Origin: Streptomyces sp. SM11
GTDB taxonomy: Bacteria > Actinomycetota > Actinomycetes > Streptomycetales > Streptomycetaceae
Direction of reading: 5' to 3'
Assembly (NCBI RefSeq): GCF_002910905.1
Contig: NZ_NEUE01000162.1
Span: 1 to 47,458, forward strand
DNA: 47,458 nt
The notes under the pieces are model-generated. The model had not been told where the DNA came from and made no database searches. It worked only from the letters and a program-made list of their open reading frames with translations. This document shows positions 16,842 through 25,006 of the stretch, one piece after another. Made by a program: the position numbers and the translations under genes. The first letter of the stretch is position 1; each line of letters opens with the position of its first letter.

Positions 16842-17582
16842 TCAGAGCTCCTTGCGGCCGCCGGCCGCCCCGCTGTCCGGGCCCTCCAGCCCGCGCCGGC
16901 GGCGCGCCTCCAGCTCCGCCTCCTTCGCCTCCTTCCCCTCCTTCAGCCGACGGCGCTCCGCCTTCGTCCGCTTGCGGTCCACACCGACGCCGCCCATCAG
17001 GGCGAAGCCGGTGATCCGCACGTAAGGGGCGTCCGGGGCCGGCTCGCCCTCCTCGTTGGAGCCCTCCCCGAAGCCGCCCATGATGCCGATACCTCTGACA
17101 TCGACGTTCAGTTCCGGCGGCGCGGTCACATGGATGCCGCCCATGATGGTGACGCAGCGGATGACGGTCTCGCGTCCCTCGAAGTTCGCCTCGCGCAGAT
17201 CGATCTCACCGCCGCCCCACATCGCGAACGCGGTGAACATCCGGCCCACCGTCCAGCGGCCCTTCCGGTTGAAGCCGCCCCACAGGGCGAACGCCCCCTT
17301 CGAGGTGGCGTTGCCGCCGATCCTCGCGGGCCAGTTCGCGGCGGAGCCCCGCAGCGGGGCGGGCGCGGACGAGCCCACCGGAGCGACCGCCGATCCCGGT
17401 GCCGGAAGATCCTGGACGAGCGGCTCCAACTCCCCGTGCGTACGGGCCTTGTAAGTCGTTTCGAGGCGCTGGTCGAACTCGTCCATATCCAGTCGGCCCT
17501 CGGCCACGGCCTCGCGCAGCAGTTCCGCGATCCGCTCACGCTCGGCATCGGAGGCACGCATTTCAGGACGTTCACTTGTCAT
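16842..17582 (-). CDS. DUF1707 / cell-wall-active antibiotics response (LiaF-like) protein
   Basis: 246-residue protein. Residues ~6-60 are a DUF1707 domain (MRASDAERERIAELLREAV, AEGRLDMDEFDQRL). The C-terminal part is the LiaF-type beta-helical domain with repeated GG turns: CVTIMGGIHVTAP, GIGIMGGFGEG and GFALMGGVGV. A basic tail follows. There is no membrane segment, unlike LiaF itself. These proteins are common in Streptomyces; a link to envelope stress is inferred from the fold. Start 17582 gives MTSERPEMRASDAER, the usual N-terminus; the frame extends further but without coding character. Confidence 0.88.
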   Translation of the reverse strand: MTSERPEMRASDAERERIAELLREAVAEGRLDMDEFDQRLETTYKARTHGELEPLVQDLPAPGSAVAPVGSSAPAPLRGSAANWPARIGGNATSKGAFALWGGFNRKGRWTVGRMFTAFAMWGGGEIDLREANFEGRETVIRCVTIMGGIHVTAPPELNVDVRGIGIMGGFGEGSNEEGEPAPDAPYVRITGFALMGGVGVDRKRTKAERRRLKEGKEAKEAELEARRRRGLEGPDSGAAGGRKEL

Positions 17583-17696
17583 ACCGCGCAGCCTATTGAA
17601 CGCAGCCGTTCCCGGCACAGACCTGCAGGCCCACGACCTGCGCGCGCCGCCCCGGGAGGGTCCCGGGGAGAGGGCCCGCCGCGCCTGTCACGCCCG

Positions 17697-18716
17697 TCAC
17701 GGCGCGGACTCGTACATCCTCGCGATCACGTCCTCGATGTCCGGCTCCCGCACCGACAGGTCGACCAGCGGGTAGTCCGCGGCGATCCGCGCCACCAGCG
17801 GGGCCGCCGAAGCGGCGGCGGGGAACTCCAGCCACTGGCGCGGGCCCTCCACCTTCACCGCCCGCACGGCCGGTCCCCCTTCCGCCCCCCGCGGCTCCAG
17901 CACGATCGGAGGGAGTTCGCTCTCCAGGTCCACCACCAGCATGCGCCGGCTCTCCCCCACCTCGTGGAGGCCCGCCGGCGAACCGTCGTACATCAGACGG
18001 CCGTGGTCGATCACCATCACCCGACCGCACAGCTGCTCGATGTCGGTGAGGTCGTGCGTCGTCAGCAGGACCGTCGTCCCGAGCTCGGCGTTCAACTCCT
18101 TCAGGAACTGCCGCACCTTGGCCTTGGAGATCACATCCAGACCGATCGTCGGCTCGTCCAGGTACAGCACCTCCGGATCGTGCAGCAGCGCCGCCGCGAT
18201 GTCGCCGCGCATCCGCTGCCCCAGCGAGAGCTGCCGTACGGGGACGTCCAACAGGTCGCCCAGGTCGAGGAGTTCGGTGCAGCGGTCCAGGTTCTCCCGG
18301 TAACGCCGGTCGGGGATGCGGTACATGCGGTGCATCAGCCGGTACGAGTCGCGCAGCGGCAGGTCCCACCAGAGCGTCGTCCGCTGGCCGAAGACCACGC
18401 CGATACGGTGCGCCAGGCGCGTACGTTCGCGCGAAGGATCGATGCCCGCGACGCGCAGCCGGCCGCCGCTCGGAGTGAGGATGCCCGTCAGCATCTTGAT
18501 CGTCGTCGACTTCCCGGCCCCGTTCGGTCCGATGTAGCCGACCATCTCGCCCCGAGCGACCCGGAAGCTGATCCCGTCCACCGCCCGCACCTCGCGGCGC
18601 ACGCGGCGCAGCAGGCCGGTCCGGCGGCGGACCTGGAAGACCTTCTCGACGCCGTCGAGGGAGATGAAGCCGCCGTCGCCCATGCCCGTATCCTCCTGCG
18701 TAAACCCATCCGACAT
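17697..18716 (-). CDS. ABC-2 exporter ATP-binding subunit
   Basis: Cytoplasmic ATPase (339 residues) of a daunorubicin/viologen-type ABC-2 exporter. Walker A GPNGAGKSTT, Q-loop VVFGQRTTLWWDL, signature LSLGQRMRGD, Walker B VLYLDEPTIGLD and His switch TTHDLTD are all present. A ~75-residue C-terminal extension follows. It is the last gene of a three-gene operon with two permease genes directly upstream. ATG 18716 has gggag 6 nt upstream; an inner ATG at 18683 has aggagg 8 nt upstream and is a good alternative start. Substrate unknown. Confidence 0.92.
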   Translation of the reverse strand: MSDGFTQEDTGMGDGGFISLDGVEKVFQVRRRTGLLRRVRREVRAVDGISFRVARGEMVGYIGPNGAGKSTTIKMLTGILTPSGGRLRVAGIDPSRERTRLAHRIGVVFGQRTTLWWDLPLRDSYRLMHRMYRIPDRRYRENLDRCTELLDLGDLLDVPVRQLSLGQRMRGDIAAALLHDPEVLYLDEPTIGLDVISKAKVRQFLKELNAELGTTVLLTTHDLTDIEQLCGRVMVIDHGRLMYDGSPAGLHEVGESRRMLVVDLESELPPIVLEPRGAEGGPAVRAVKVEGPRQWLEFPAAASAAPLVARIAADYPLVDLSVREPDIEDVIARMYESAP

Positions 18717-18733
18717 GTCCGACTCCCGTTTCC

Positions 18734-19618
18734 TCAACTGCCCGTGCTCCGGTACGTCCGCAGCCCCGCCCGCCACGCGAGGCCCGCCGCCGCCCAGCAG
18801 GCTGCCGCCACCAGCGGCGGCAGGAACGCCACCCACTGCGGAAGGCCGACCGGATACTCCCGGCCGAGCACGTACAGCGCGGGAAGCCAGCTGACGAAGG
18901 CCAGCGGCACCACGAACGTCACCCCGCGCACGAGGTCCTTCGCGAAGATCGTGGGCGGGTACTGGAGCAGCGTCGTCCCGCCGTACGTGAAGGAGTTCTG
19001 CACCTCCGAGGCGTCCTGCGCCACGAACTGGAACGCCGCCCCCGCGATGAAGACCGCCCCGAAGATCGCCGCCCCGCTCACCACCATCATCGGCAGCATC
19101 AGCACCTTCAACGGCGTCCACGCGATGTCCAGCGAGACGAGCGCGTAGCCGAGCACCAGCAGCCCCTGCGTGATCCGCCCCAGCCGGCGCAGCGCGAACC
19201 GGTCCGCCGCGACCTGCGCCAGCACCGGCACCGGCCGCACCAGCAGGGTGTCGAGTGTCCCGTCCCGGATCCGGCGGCCCACCCGGTCCATCGAACCCAG
19301 CAGCAGGTCGCTCAGCCCGAACGCGGTGGCCGACACCCCGTACAGCAGGGCGATCTCCGGCAGCGAGTAGCCGCCCAGCGCGTCGACGTGCGAGAACATC
19401 AGCAGGATCGTCACGAAGTCGAAGGCCGTCACCGCGAGGTTCCCGAACGCCGTCATGGCGAACGAGGCCCGGTACGCCATCGTCGAGCGCACCCACATCG
19501 CCATGATCAGCCCGTACGCCCGGACGCCCTCCAGCAGCCGGGGCCGCTCCTCGAACGCGAAACCACCCGGTTCCGGGGCCTGTTCCCCGCCGGTCCGCAC
19601 CACCAACGTGTCAGCCAC
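18734..19618 (-). CDS. ABC-2 family permease (second)
   Basis: 294-residue membrane protein with six predicted helices, including SFAMTAFGNLAVTAFDFVTILLMF and VLMLPMMVVSGAAIFGAVFIAG, of the DUF990/ABC-2 type. The phrase GTLDTLLVRPVPVLAQVAADRF is typical of this family. The GTG start at 19618 overlaps the stop of the preceding permease gene (gtggctga), showing translational coupling; the frame upstream of this point is not coding. It pairs with the other permease to form the membrane channel of the exporter energised by the downstream ATPase. Confidence 0.9.
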   Translation of the reverse strand: MADTLVVRTGGEQAPEPGGFAFEERPRLLEGVRAYGLIMAMWVRSTMAYRASFAMTAFGNLAVTAFDFVTILLMFSHVDALGGYSLPEIALLYGVSATAFGLSDLLLGSMDRVGRRIRDGTLDTLLVRPVPVLAQVAADRFALRRLGRITQGLLVLGYALVSLDIAWTPLKVLMLPMMVVSGAAIFGAVFIAGAAFQFVAQDASEVQNSFTYGGTTLLQYPPTIFAKDLVRGVTFVVPLAFVSWLPALYVLGREYPVGLPQWVAFLPPLVAAACWAAAGLAWRAGLRTYRSTGS

Positions 19619-20411
19619 CCTGCACCACCACCCTCCTGGTCGCCGCCGTCTGCAACAGCCGGCCCGCCAGCAGCAGCGCCACCGCCCAGCCGCCCTGGAA
19701 CGCGTACGCCTCCACCAGCCCCCACCCCGTGTGCTTGCCGAGGAACACATCGGCCGGGACCTGGAGCAGCGAGGACCACGGCAGTGCCCGCGCCACCTCG
19801 CCGAGCAGCCCGGGGAACAGATTGAGCGGCAGCAGCATCCCGGAGAAGAACAGCCCGGCCAGCGACACGATCTGCATCGCGCCCGCCCCGTCCATCAGCC
19901 AGAACGTCGACAGCGCGACCAGATAGCGCACCGCGAAACTCACCACCACGCCAAGGAACACCGAGACGAAGAAGGCCGGCCAGGTCCACAGCGAGGTGGG
20001 GATCGCCAGATCGAAGGCGAGCGCCCCCACGAGCATCGGTACGATCCCCCGGCCCAGCAGATGGAACGCCGCCCGGCCCAGGTCCCCCGCCAGCCACCAC
20101 AGCTGGAGATCGGCGGGACGGTACAGATCGACGGCGATGTCACCCGTCCGGATCCGCTCCGTCAGCTCGTCCTCGAAACCGCCGCCCATCATGGCGCAGG
20201 CCATCAGCAGAGCCTGCCCGAGCCAGACGTAGGTCAGCGCCTGGGACGTGTCGTAGCCGCCGAGCTGCGGACGCGCGTCCCACAGGGCGGTGTAGGTGTA
20301 CGCCATGATGAAACCGAAGACCGTGTTGGTGAACACCCCCGCGGCCGTAGCCGTCCGGTAGGTGGCATAGCGCCGGAACGCACCCCCCGCCACCACCGCA
20401 TAGAGCCGCAC
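19611..20411 (-). CDS. ABC-2 family permease (first)
   Basis: 266-residue membrane protein beginning VRLYAVVAGGAFRRYATYR, with six hydrophobic segments such as MLVGALAFDLAIPTSLWTW and IVSLAGLFFSGMLLPLNLFPGLL. The motif LTERIRTGDIAVDLYRPAD is characteristic of permeases that work with a DUF990-like partner. GTG 20411 has agagggga 4 nt upstream. It is the promoter-proximal gene of the three-gene exporter operon and is divergent from the penicillin-binding protein gene. Confidence 0.9.
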   Translation of the reverse strand: MRLYAVVAGGAFRRYATYRTATAAGVFTNTVFGFIMAYTYTALWDARPQLGGYDTSQALTYVWLGQALLMACAMMGGGFEDELTERIRTGDIAVDLYRPADLQLWWLAGDLGRAAFHLLGRGIVPMLVGALAFDLAIPTSLWTWPAFFVSVFLGVVVSFAVRYLVALSTFWLMDGAGAMQIVSLAGLFFSGMLLPLNLFPGLLGEVARALPWSSLLQVPADVFLGKHTGWGLVEAYAFQGGWAVALLLAGRLLQTAATRRVVVQGG

Positions 20412-20598
20412 GCCGTCCCCTCTCCCCCGCCTCCACCGGCTCCCGACACCAAAGCGCACGAGCTTAGTGCACACGTGACGGCCACCGCGAACGCATTAGA
20501 GGGCGACCGGAAGAAGGAACGAACCGGAGAGAACCATAGGTTTACCGGCAAAACGGGCACTATGGGAGAACTGACCACGCCCGAGGAGCCCCACGGAC

Positions 20599-22944
20599 AT
20601 GAGCGACGAGTCACAGCACTGGGCCCCCCGCGACCCCTCGGGCGCGGCGGCCGAACCCGGCGGCGACCGGGGGGAACCACCCGGGAAGAACGGGAAGAAC
20701 GGGAAGAAGCAGCGGGCCCGGCGCACCGGGTGGCGGCGCGCCATCCCCACCTGGCGGATGACCCTGGGCACCGTGCTGGGCCTGGGCCTCCTCCTCATCG
20801 GCGGGTTCTTCGCCGGATACCAGTTCGTCGACATCCCCGCCGCCAACACCGCGGCCACCGCCCAGTCCAACGTCTACCTCTACAACGACGGCAGCGTCAT
20901 CGCCCGTGACGGCGACGTGAACCGCCAGAAGGTCAGGCTCTCCCAGGTCCCGGTGTCCGTCCAGCACGCGGTGCTGGCCGCCGAGGACCGGGACTTCTAC
21001 TCCGAACACGCCGTGGACGTGAAGGCGATGGTCCGGGCCGGCTGGAACACCGTCACCGGCAAGGGCAAACAGGGCGGCTCGACGATCACCCAGCAGTACG
21101 TGAAGAACTACTACCTCGGCCAGGAACGGACCGTCCTGCGCAAGGCCAAGGAGTTCTTCATCGCGGTCAAGCTCAACCGTGAGGAGACCAAGGACCAGAT
21201 CTTGGAGGGGTACCTCAACACCAGCTACTTCGGGCGCAACGCCTACGGAATCCAGGCCGCCGCCCAGGCGTACTACAGCAAGAACGTCGAGGACCTCACC
21301 ACCTCCGAGGGCGCGTACCTCGCCTCCCTCCTCAACGCCCCCAGCGCCTACGACGTCGCCGCCCGACCCGACAACAAACCCGCCGCCCTGCACCGCTGGA
21401 ACTACGTTCTGGACGGCATGGTCAAGGAGGACTGGCTCGACGCCGCCGAACGGGCGACGACACAGTTCCCCACCCCCGGCGAAGCCAAACCGTCGACCGG
21501 GCTCTCCGGCCAGCGCGGCTACATCGTGAAGGCCGTCGAGGACTACCTGGACCGGCGCGGCATCCTCGACGAGAAGACCCTCGCCACCGGCGGCTACCGC
21601 ATCACCACCACGCTCGACAAGGCCAAGCAGAACGCCTTCGTCAAGGCCGTCGACACCAACGTGACGGCCAGGACCAGCGCCGACCGCGAGGCCGACCGCA
21701 ACGTCCGCGTCGGCGGGGCCTCGATCGTCCCCGACACCGGCGAGGTCGTCGCCCTGTACGGCGGCATCGACTACACGAAGCAGTACGTCAGCAACGTGAC
21801 CCGCCGCGACTACCAGGTCGGCTCCGTCTTCAAACCGTTCGTCCTCACCTCCGCCCTCGTCAACGACTCCACCACGCAGGACGGCCGGCGCATCACGCCC
21901 AACACCGTCTACGACGGCACCGACAAACGCATGGTCGTCGGCCCACAGGGCCCCACCGGCTACGCCCCCGCCAACGAGGACGACGTCGACTACGGCGACA
22001 TCACCGTGCGGACCGCCACCGACAAGTCCGTCAACTCCGTCTACGCACAGATGGCCCAGGACGTCGGCCCCCAGAAGGTCCGGGACACCGCGGTCGCCCT
22101 CGGCATCCCCACCGACACCCCCGACCTCACCGCCTCCCCCTCCATCGCGCTCGGCCCCGCCAACGCCAGCGTCCTGGACATGGCCGAGGCGTACGCCACC
22201 CTCGCCGACCACGGCCGGCACGGCCGTCACGTCCTCGTCGGCACGATCACCAAGGACGGTACGGAGGTCGAGCTGCCCGAGCGCACGACCGACCAGGCCG
22301 TCAGCCGCGAGGCCGCCGACACCACCACCGCCGTGCTGCGCAGCGTCGTGGAGGGCGGCACCGGCACGGCGGCCCAGGCGGTGGGCCGCCCCGCCGTGGG
22401 CAAGACCGGCACCGCGGAGGAGGACCGGGCCGCCTGGTTCGCCGGATACACCCCGGACCTCGTGACCGTCGTCGCCGTAATGGGCCAGAACCCGGACACC
22501 GGCGCCCAGACCCCGCTGTACGGAGCCCTCGGCCTGCCCCGCGTCAACGGCGGCGGCGCCCCCGCCGAGACCTGGGCCGCCTATACGGAAGCGGCGCTGC
22601 GCTCCTCCCCGGCCAAGGAGTTCGACCTGGAGACGGCCCCGGGCTCCGACGAGGAGGACGAACCCCTGGTCGACGAGAACCCCGACGGGAGCACGGACCC
22701 GTCCTCCTCGTCCGGCCCCACCACCACACCCACCGACGGAACGACCGACGGGACGGACGCCGGCGGCGGGGGAACAACCGGAACAAGCGGAGACACCGGT
22801 GCCACCGGCGGCTCAGGAGAAACAGGGAGCACCGGAGACACCGGCGGAGGAGACGAAAGCGGAGGGGGCGAAAGCGGAGGGGGCGACGGGGGCTTCACCG
22901 AGGGTGCCCGCGGCCCCGGCTTCCCCGGCGACCGACCGGTGTGA
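20599..22944 (+). CDS. Class A penicillin-binding protein (glycosyltransferase 51 plus transpeptidase)
   Basis: Bifunctional peptidoglycan synthase of 781 residues, anchored by one membrane helix (LGTVLGLGLLLIGGFFAGY, ~56-74) after a basic cytoplasmic tail. GT51 domain: AVLAAEDRDFYSEHAVD (catalytic Glu), GGSTITQQYVKN and the KLNREETKDQILEGYLN helix. Transpeptidase: GSVFKPF (nucleophile Ser 409), SVN, and GKTGTAEE (Lys 602). The C-terminal ~120 residues are a Thr/Gly/Asp-rich, low-complexity tail with repeated TGxTG and GGGES units. It polymerises glycan strands and crosslinks stem peptides outside the membrane. All catalytic residues are present. Streptomyces genomes carry several paralogues, so a specific symbol is not given. 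Confidence 0.95.
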   Translation: MSDESQHWAPRDPSGAAAEPGGDRGEPPGKNGKNGKKQRARRTGWRRAIPTWRMTLGTVLGLGLLLIGGFFAGYQFVDIPAANTAATAQSNVYLYNDGSVIARDGDVNRQKVRLSQVPVSVQHAVLAAEDRDFYSEHAVDVKAMVRAGWNTVTGKGKQGGSTITQQYVKNYYLGQERTVLRKAKEFFIAVKLNREETKDQILEGYLNTSYFGRNAYGIQAAAQAYYSKNVEDLTTSEGAYLASLLNAPSAYDVAARPDNKPAALHRWNYVLDGMVKEDWLDAAERATTQFPTPGEAKPSTGLSGQRGYIVKAVEDYLDRRGILDEKTLATGGYRITTTLDKAKQNAFVKAVDTNVTARTSADREADRNVRVGGASIVPDTGEVVALYGGIDYTKQYVSNVTRRDYQVGSVFKPFVLTSALVNDSTTQDGRRITPNTVYDGTDKRMVVGPQGPTGYAPANEDDVDYGDITVRTATDKSVNSVYAQMAQDVGPQKVRDTAVALGIPTDTPDLTASPSIALGPANASVLDMAEAYATLADHGRHGRHVLVGTITKDGTEVELPERTTDQAVSREAADTTTAVLRSVVEGGTGTAAQAVGRPAVGKTGTAEEDRAAWFAGYTPDLVTVVAVMGQNPDTGAQTPLYGALGLPRVNGGGAPAETWAAYTEAALRSSPAKEFDLETAPGSDEEDEPLVDENPDGSTDPSSSSGPTTTPTDGTTDGTDAGGGGTTGTSGDTGATGGSGETGSTGDTGGGDESGGGESGGGDGGFTEGARGPGFPGDRPV

Positions 22945-22965
22945 CCGACCTCCGGCCCCACGACC

Positions 22966-23286
22966 TCAGTGCCCGGAGGTCGCCTTCAGCCCGACCACGG
23001 CCACCAGCAGCAGACAGACGAAGAAGATCCGGGCGGCGGTCACCGGCTCGTTCAGCACGACCATGCCCAGGATCGCCGCACCGGCCGCGCCGATACCGAC
23101 CCACACGCCGTACGCCGTACCGATCGGCAGCGTCTTCGCCGCATGCGACAGCAGCACCATGCTCGCCACGATCCCGAGGCCGGTGAACACGCTCGGCCAC
23201 AGCCGCGTGAACCCCTCGGTGTACTTCATCCCGATCGACCAGCCCACTTCGAGCAGACCGGCAATGATCAACAGAACCCACGCCAT
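22966..23286 (-). CDS. sugE: SMR-family guanidinium exporter (Gdx/SugE type)
   Basis: 106-residue, four-helix membrane protein of the small multidrug resistance family. The essential Glu lies in LLIIAGLLEVGWSIGMKY, and the following TEGFTRLWPS is the SugE/Gdx signature that separates guanidinium exporters from EmrE-type drug pumps. Gdx proteins exchange guanidinium ion for protons as dual-topology dimers. A guanidine-III riboswitch lies directly upstream on the same strand, independently supporting the substrate. Many actinobacteria carry two SMR genes in tandem; here there is one. It is separated from the GroES-like gene by a strong terminator, so it has its own promoter. Confidence 0.93.
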   Translation of the reverse strand: MAWVLLIIAGLLEVGWSIGMKYTEGFTRLWPSVFTGLGIVASMVLLSHAAKTLPIGTAYGVWVGIGAAGAAILGMVVLNEPVTAARIFFVCLLLVAVVGLKATSGH

Positions 23287-23323
23287 GACTGGCACCTCCG
23301 ACGACAACCACGTGAACAGAACG

Positions 23324-23368
23324 GGTGCGTCGTCTTTGCAGGCCCGGTACGGCGCGTCTCGTCGGGGT
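23324..23368 (-). promoter_or_regulatory. Guanidine-III (ykkC-III) riboswitch
   Basis: Read on the minus strand, the segment contains CCCGACGAG, then CGCGCCGTACC, GGG and CAAAGACGACGC. These match the conserved guanidine-III pseudoknot (GACGAG, GCGCCGUACC, AAGACG), with the P1 pairing kept by a compensatory CCCG/CGGG. A -10-like TACGGT (plus 23375-23380) sits just upstream, putting the RNA start at the aptamer. Located 38 nt before the exporter ATG, it probably controls translation initiation in response to guanidine. Confidence 0.9.
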
Positions 23369-23396
23369 GGTCCCACCGTAGCAAAAAACGGGGAAA

Positions 23397-23424
23397 GGGC
23401 CTGGTGACACCGGTCACCAGGCCC
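23397..23424. terminator. Stem-loop terminator
   Basis: Perfect 12-bp stem (gggcctggtgac at 23397-23408 with its complement at 23413-23424) and a 4-nt loop. It ends transcription of the GroES-like gene before the riboswitch-controlled exporter gene. Confidence 0.85.
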
Positions 23425-23440
23425 TGAACAGCCATCGGTC

Positions 23441-23815
23441 CTACAGATACAGCCCGGTCGAATCCACCGAACCCTCGAACCGGTCGGCGGCCACCGCGTG
23501 CAGATCACGCTCCCGCATCAGGACGTACGCCACGCCACGCACCTCGACCTCGGCACGGTCCTCGGGGTCGTACAGCACCCGGTCACCGGGCTCCACCGTC
23601 CGCACGTTCTGCCCGACCGCGACGACGACGGCCCAGGCCAGGCGCCGGCCCACCGCGGCCGTCGCCGGGATCAGGATGCCGCCGCCGGAACGCCGCTCGC
23701 CCTCGGACGCGTCGTTCCGCACCAGCACCCGGTCGTGCAGCATCCGGATGGGCAGCTTGTCGTCGTCGGCGGAGCCGGTGGCGCCGCGATGGCCCTCGTG
23801 GGTGTTGTCGCTCAC
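23441..23815 (-). CDS. GroES-like chaperonin family protein
   Basis: 124-residue protein with the GroES beta-barrel: MLHDRVLVRNDASEG, GGILIPATA and VVAVGQNVRTVEPGDRVLYDPEDRAEVEV. A ~20-residue charged N-terminal extension and a slightly longer C-terminus (SVDSTGLYL) distinguish it from classical GroES (~100 residues); the mobile-loop region is reduced. No groEL lies beside it, and the canonical Streptomyces groES is elsewhere with groEL1, so this is a divergent paralogue of unknown partner. GTG 23815 is the start. Confidence 0.85.
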   Translation of the reverse strand: MSDNTHEGHRGATGSADDDKLPIRMLHDRVLVRNDASEGERRSGGGILIPATAAVGRRLAWAVVVAVGQNVRTVEPGDRVLYDPEDRAEVEVRGVAYVLMRERDLHAVAADRFEGSVDSTGLYL

Positions 23816-23897
23816 GCCCGCAACCTACCTGCCGGACCCGGGACCGTCCGCCTCCGGGTGCGGAACACCTCCGGACGCGGACCGGTCACCGCCCCGG

Positions 23898-24215
23898 TCA
23901 CGTACGGCGGCGCCTGGACACGGTGAGCAGCCCCACCACGCCGACCACCAGCAACGCCGCGGGAATCACCCGCTCCAGCCGCGGAGAACCGTCCTCCGCG
24001 ACGAACCGCGCCTTCACCTGCGACACCGAACGGTTCACCGCGACGAAAGCACGGCCGGCCGTCCGGTCCACGGACTCGGCCGCCTTCGCCTTGGCGTCCG
24101 TGATGATCGTCTTCGGGTGTACCCGCACCCCGATCTCGTCGAGCACCACAGCGAGCTGCTCGCGCCTGCTGATGATGTCCGCCTCGATCTGCGCAGGGGT
24201 CCTGGCATCCGACAC
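23898..24215 (-). CDS. DUF3618 membrane-anchored protein
   Basis: 105-residue actinobacterial protein. The N-terminal half is the DUF3618 motif RTPAQIEADIISRREQLAV followed by LDEIGVRVHPKTI, then a helical linker, and one C-terminal membrane helix (ERVIPAALLVVGVVGLLTV) with an RRRR tail. Function unknown; often found with phage-holin-like small membrane genes, which are absent here. It lies upstream of and may be co-transcribed with the GroES-like gene (82-nt gap). Confidence 0.88.
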   Translation of the reverse strand: MSDARTPAQIEADIISRREQLAVVLDEIGVRVHPKTIITDAKAKAAESVDRTAGRAFVAVNRSVSQVKARFVAEDGSPRLERVIPAALLVVGVVGLLTVSRRRRT

Positions 24216-24357
24216 TGCGCCGCCTCCGTGGTCGTCGTCCGGTAAACCTTCGTCTGGGCCTTCGTCGACAGTCTGTCAGCTCGAACCCCCGCGCACCCGG
24301 CGGCACCCCTATTACCCTCGGACCCGTCCGACCCGCGCACCACCCGAGGAGAACCAC

Positions 24358-24825
24358 ATGAGCGAGCGACTGAAGCCCGGCGACACCGCTCCCGCCTTCA
24401 CCCTTCCCGCCGCCGACGGCAACGAGGTGTCGCTCGCGGACCACAAGGGCCGCAAGGTCATCGTGTACTTCTACCCGGCCGCTCTAACCCCCGGATGCAC
24501 CAAGCAGGCCTGCGACTTCACGGACAACCTCGACCTCCTGGCGAGCGCCGGGTACGACGTCATCGGCGTCTCCCCCGACAAGCCGGAGAAGCTCGCGAAG
24601 TTCCGCGACACGGAGAACCTCAAGGTCACCCTGGTGGGCGACCCGGCCAAGGAAACTCTGGAGGCGTACGGCGCCTTCGGCGAGAAGAAGCTCTACGGCA
24701 AAGTGGTGACGGGCGTGATCCGTTCCACCGTCGTCGTCGACGAGGACGGCAAGGTCGAGCACGCGTTCTACAACGTGAAGGCGACCGGCCATGTAGCGAA
24801 GATCATCAGAGATCTGGGCATCTGA
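24358..24825 (+). CDS. bcp: Thioredoxin-dependent thiol peroxidase (peroxiredoxin Q)
   Basis: 155-residue peroxiredoxin that reduces hydroperoxides in the cytoplasm. It has the Bcp active site LTPGCTKQACDF: peroxidatic Cys in PGCT and the resolving Cys five residues later, and VIGVSPDKPEKLAKF, as in atypical 2-Cys peroxiredoxins. The residue before the motif is Ala-Leu rather than the common Asp/Met, a minor variation. A gagga site precedes ATG 24358. Divergent from the DUF3618 gene. Confidence 0.95.
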   Translation: MSERLKPGDTAPAFTLPAADGNEVSLADHKGRKVIVYFYPAALTPGCTKQACDFTDNLDLLASAGYDVIGVSPDKPEKLAKFRDTENLKVTLVGDPAKETLEAYGAFGEKKLYGKVVTGVIRSTVVVDEDGKVEHAFYNVKATGHVAKIIRDLGI

Positions 24826-25006
24826 CACCCACCCGGCGCCCGGGCTCCGGCCCCGGGCGCCCCCACACGATTCCGACCGGCGACCGGCCGGAGAACGTGT
24901 CAAGATCCTGTGAGGGAGATCGCATCGGCCCACGAAGTCGGTTTGCGACCGCCATGACTGCGCAGAAGCCTTTCCTGGATAGACACTCCGAGGAAAGGAC
25001 CCAGCC

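Noticed and set aside
20611..22230. Long open frame opposite the penicillin-binding protein gene
   Set aside because: Shadow frame with Gly/Val/Asp-rich low complexity; the PBP frame carries all catalytic motifs.
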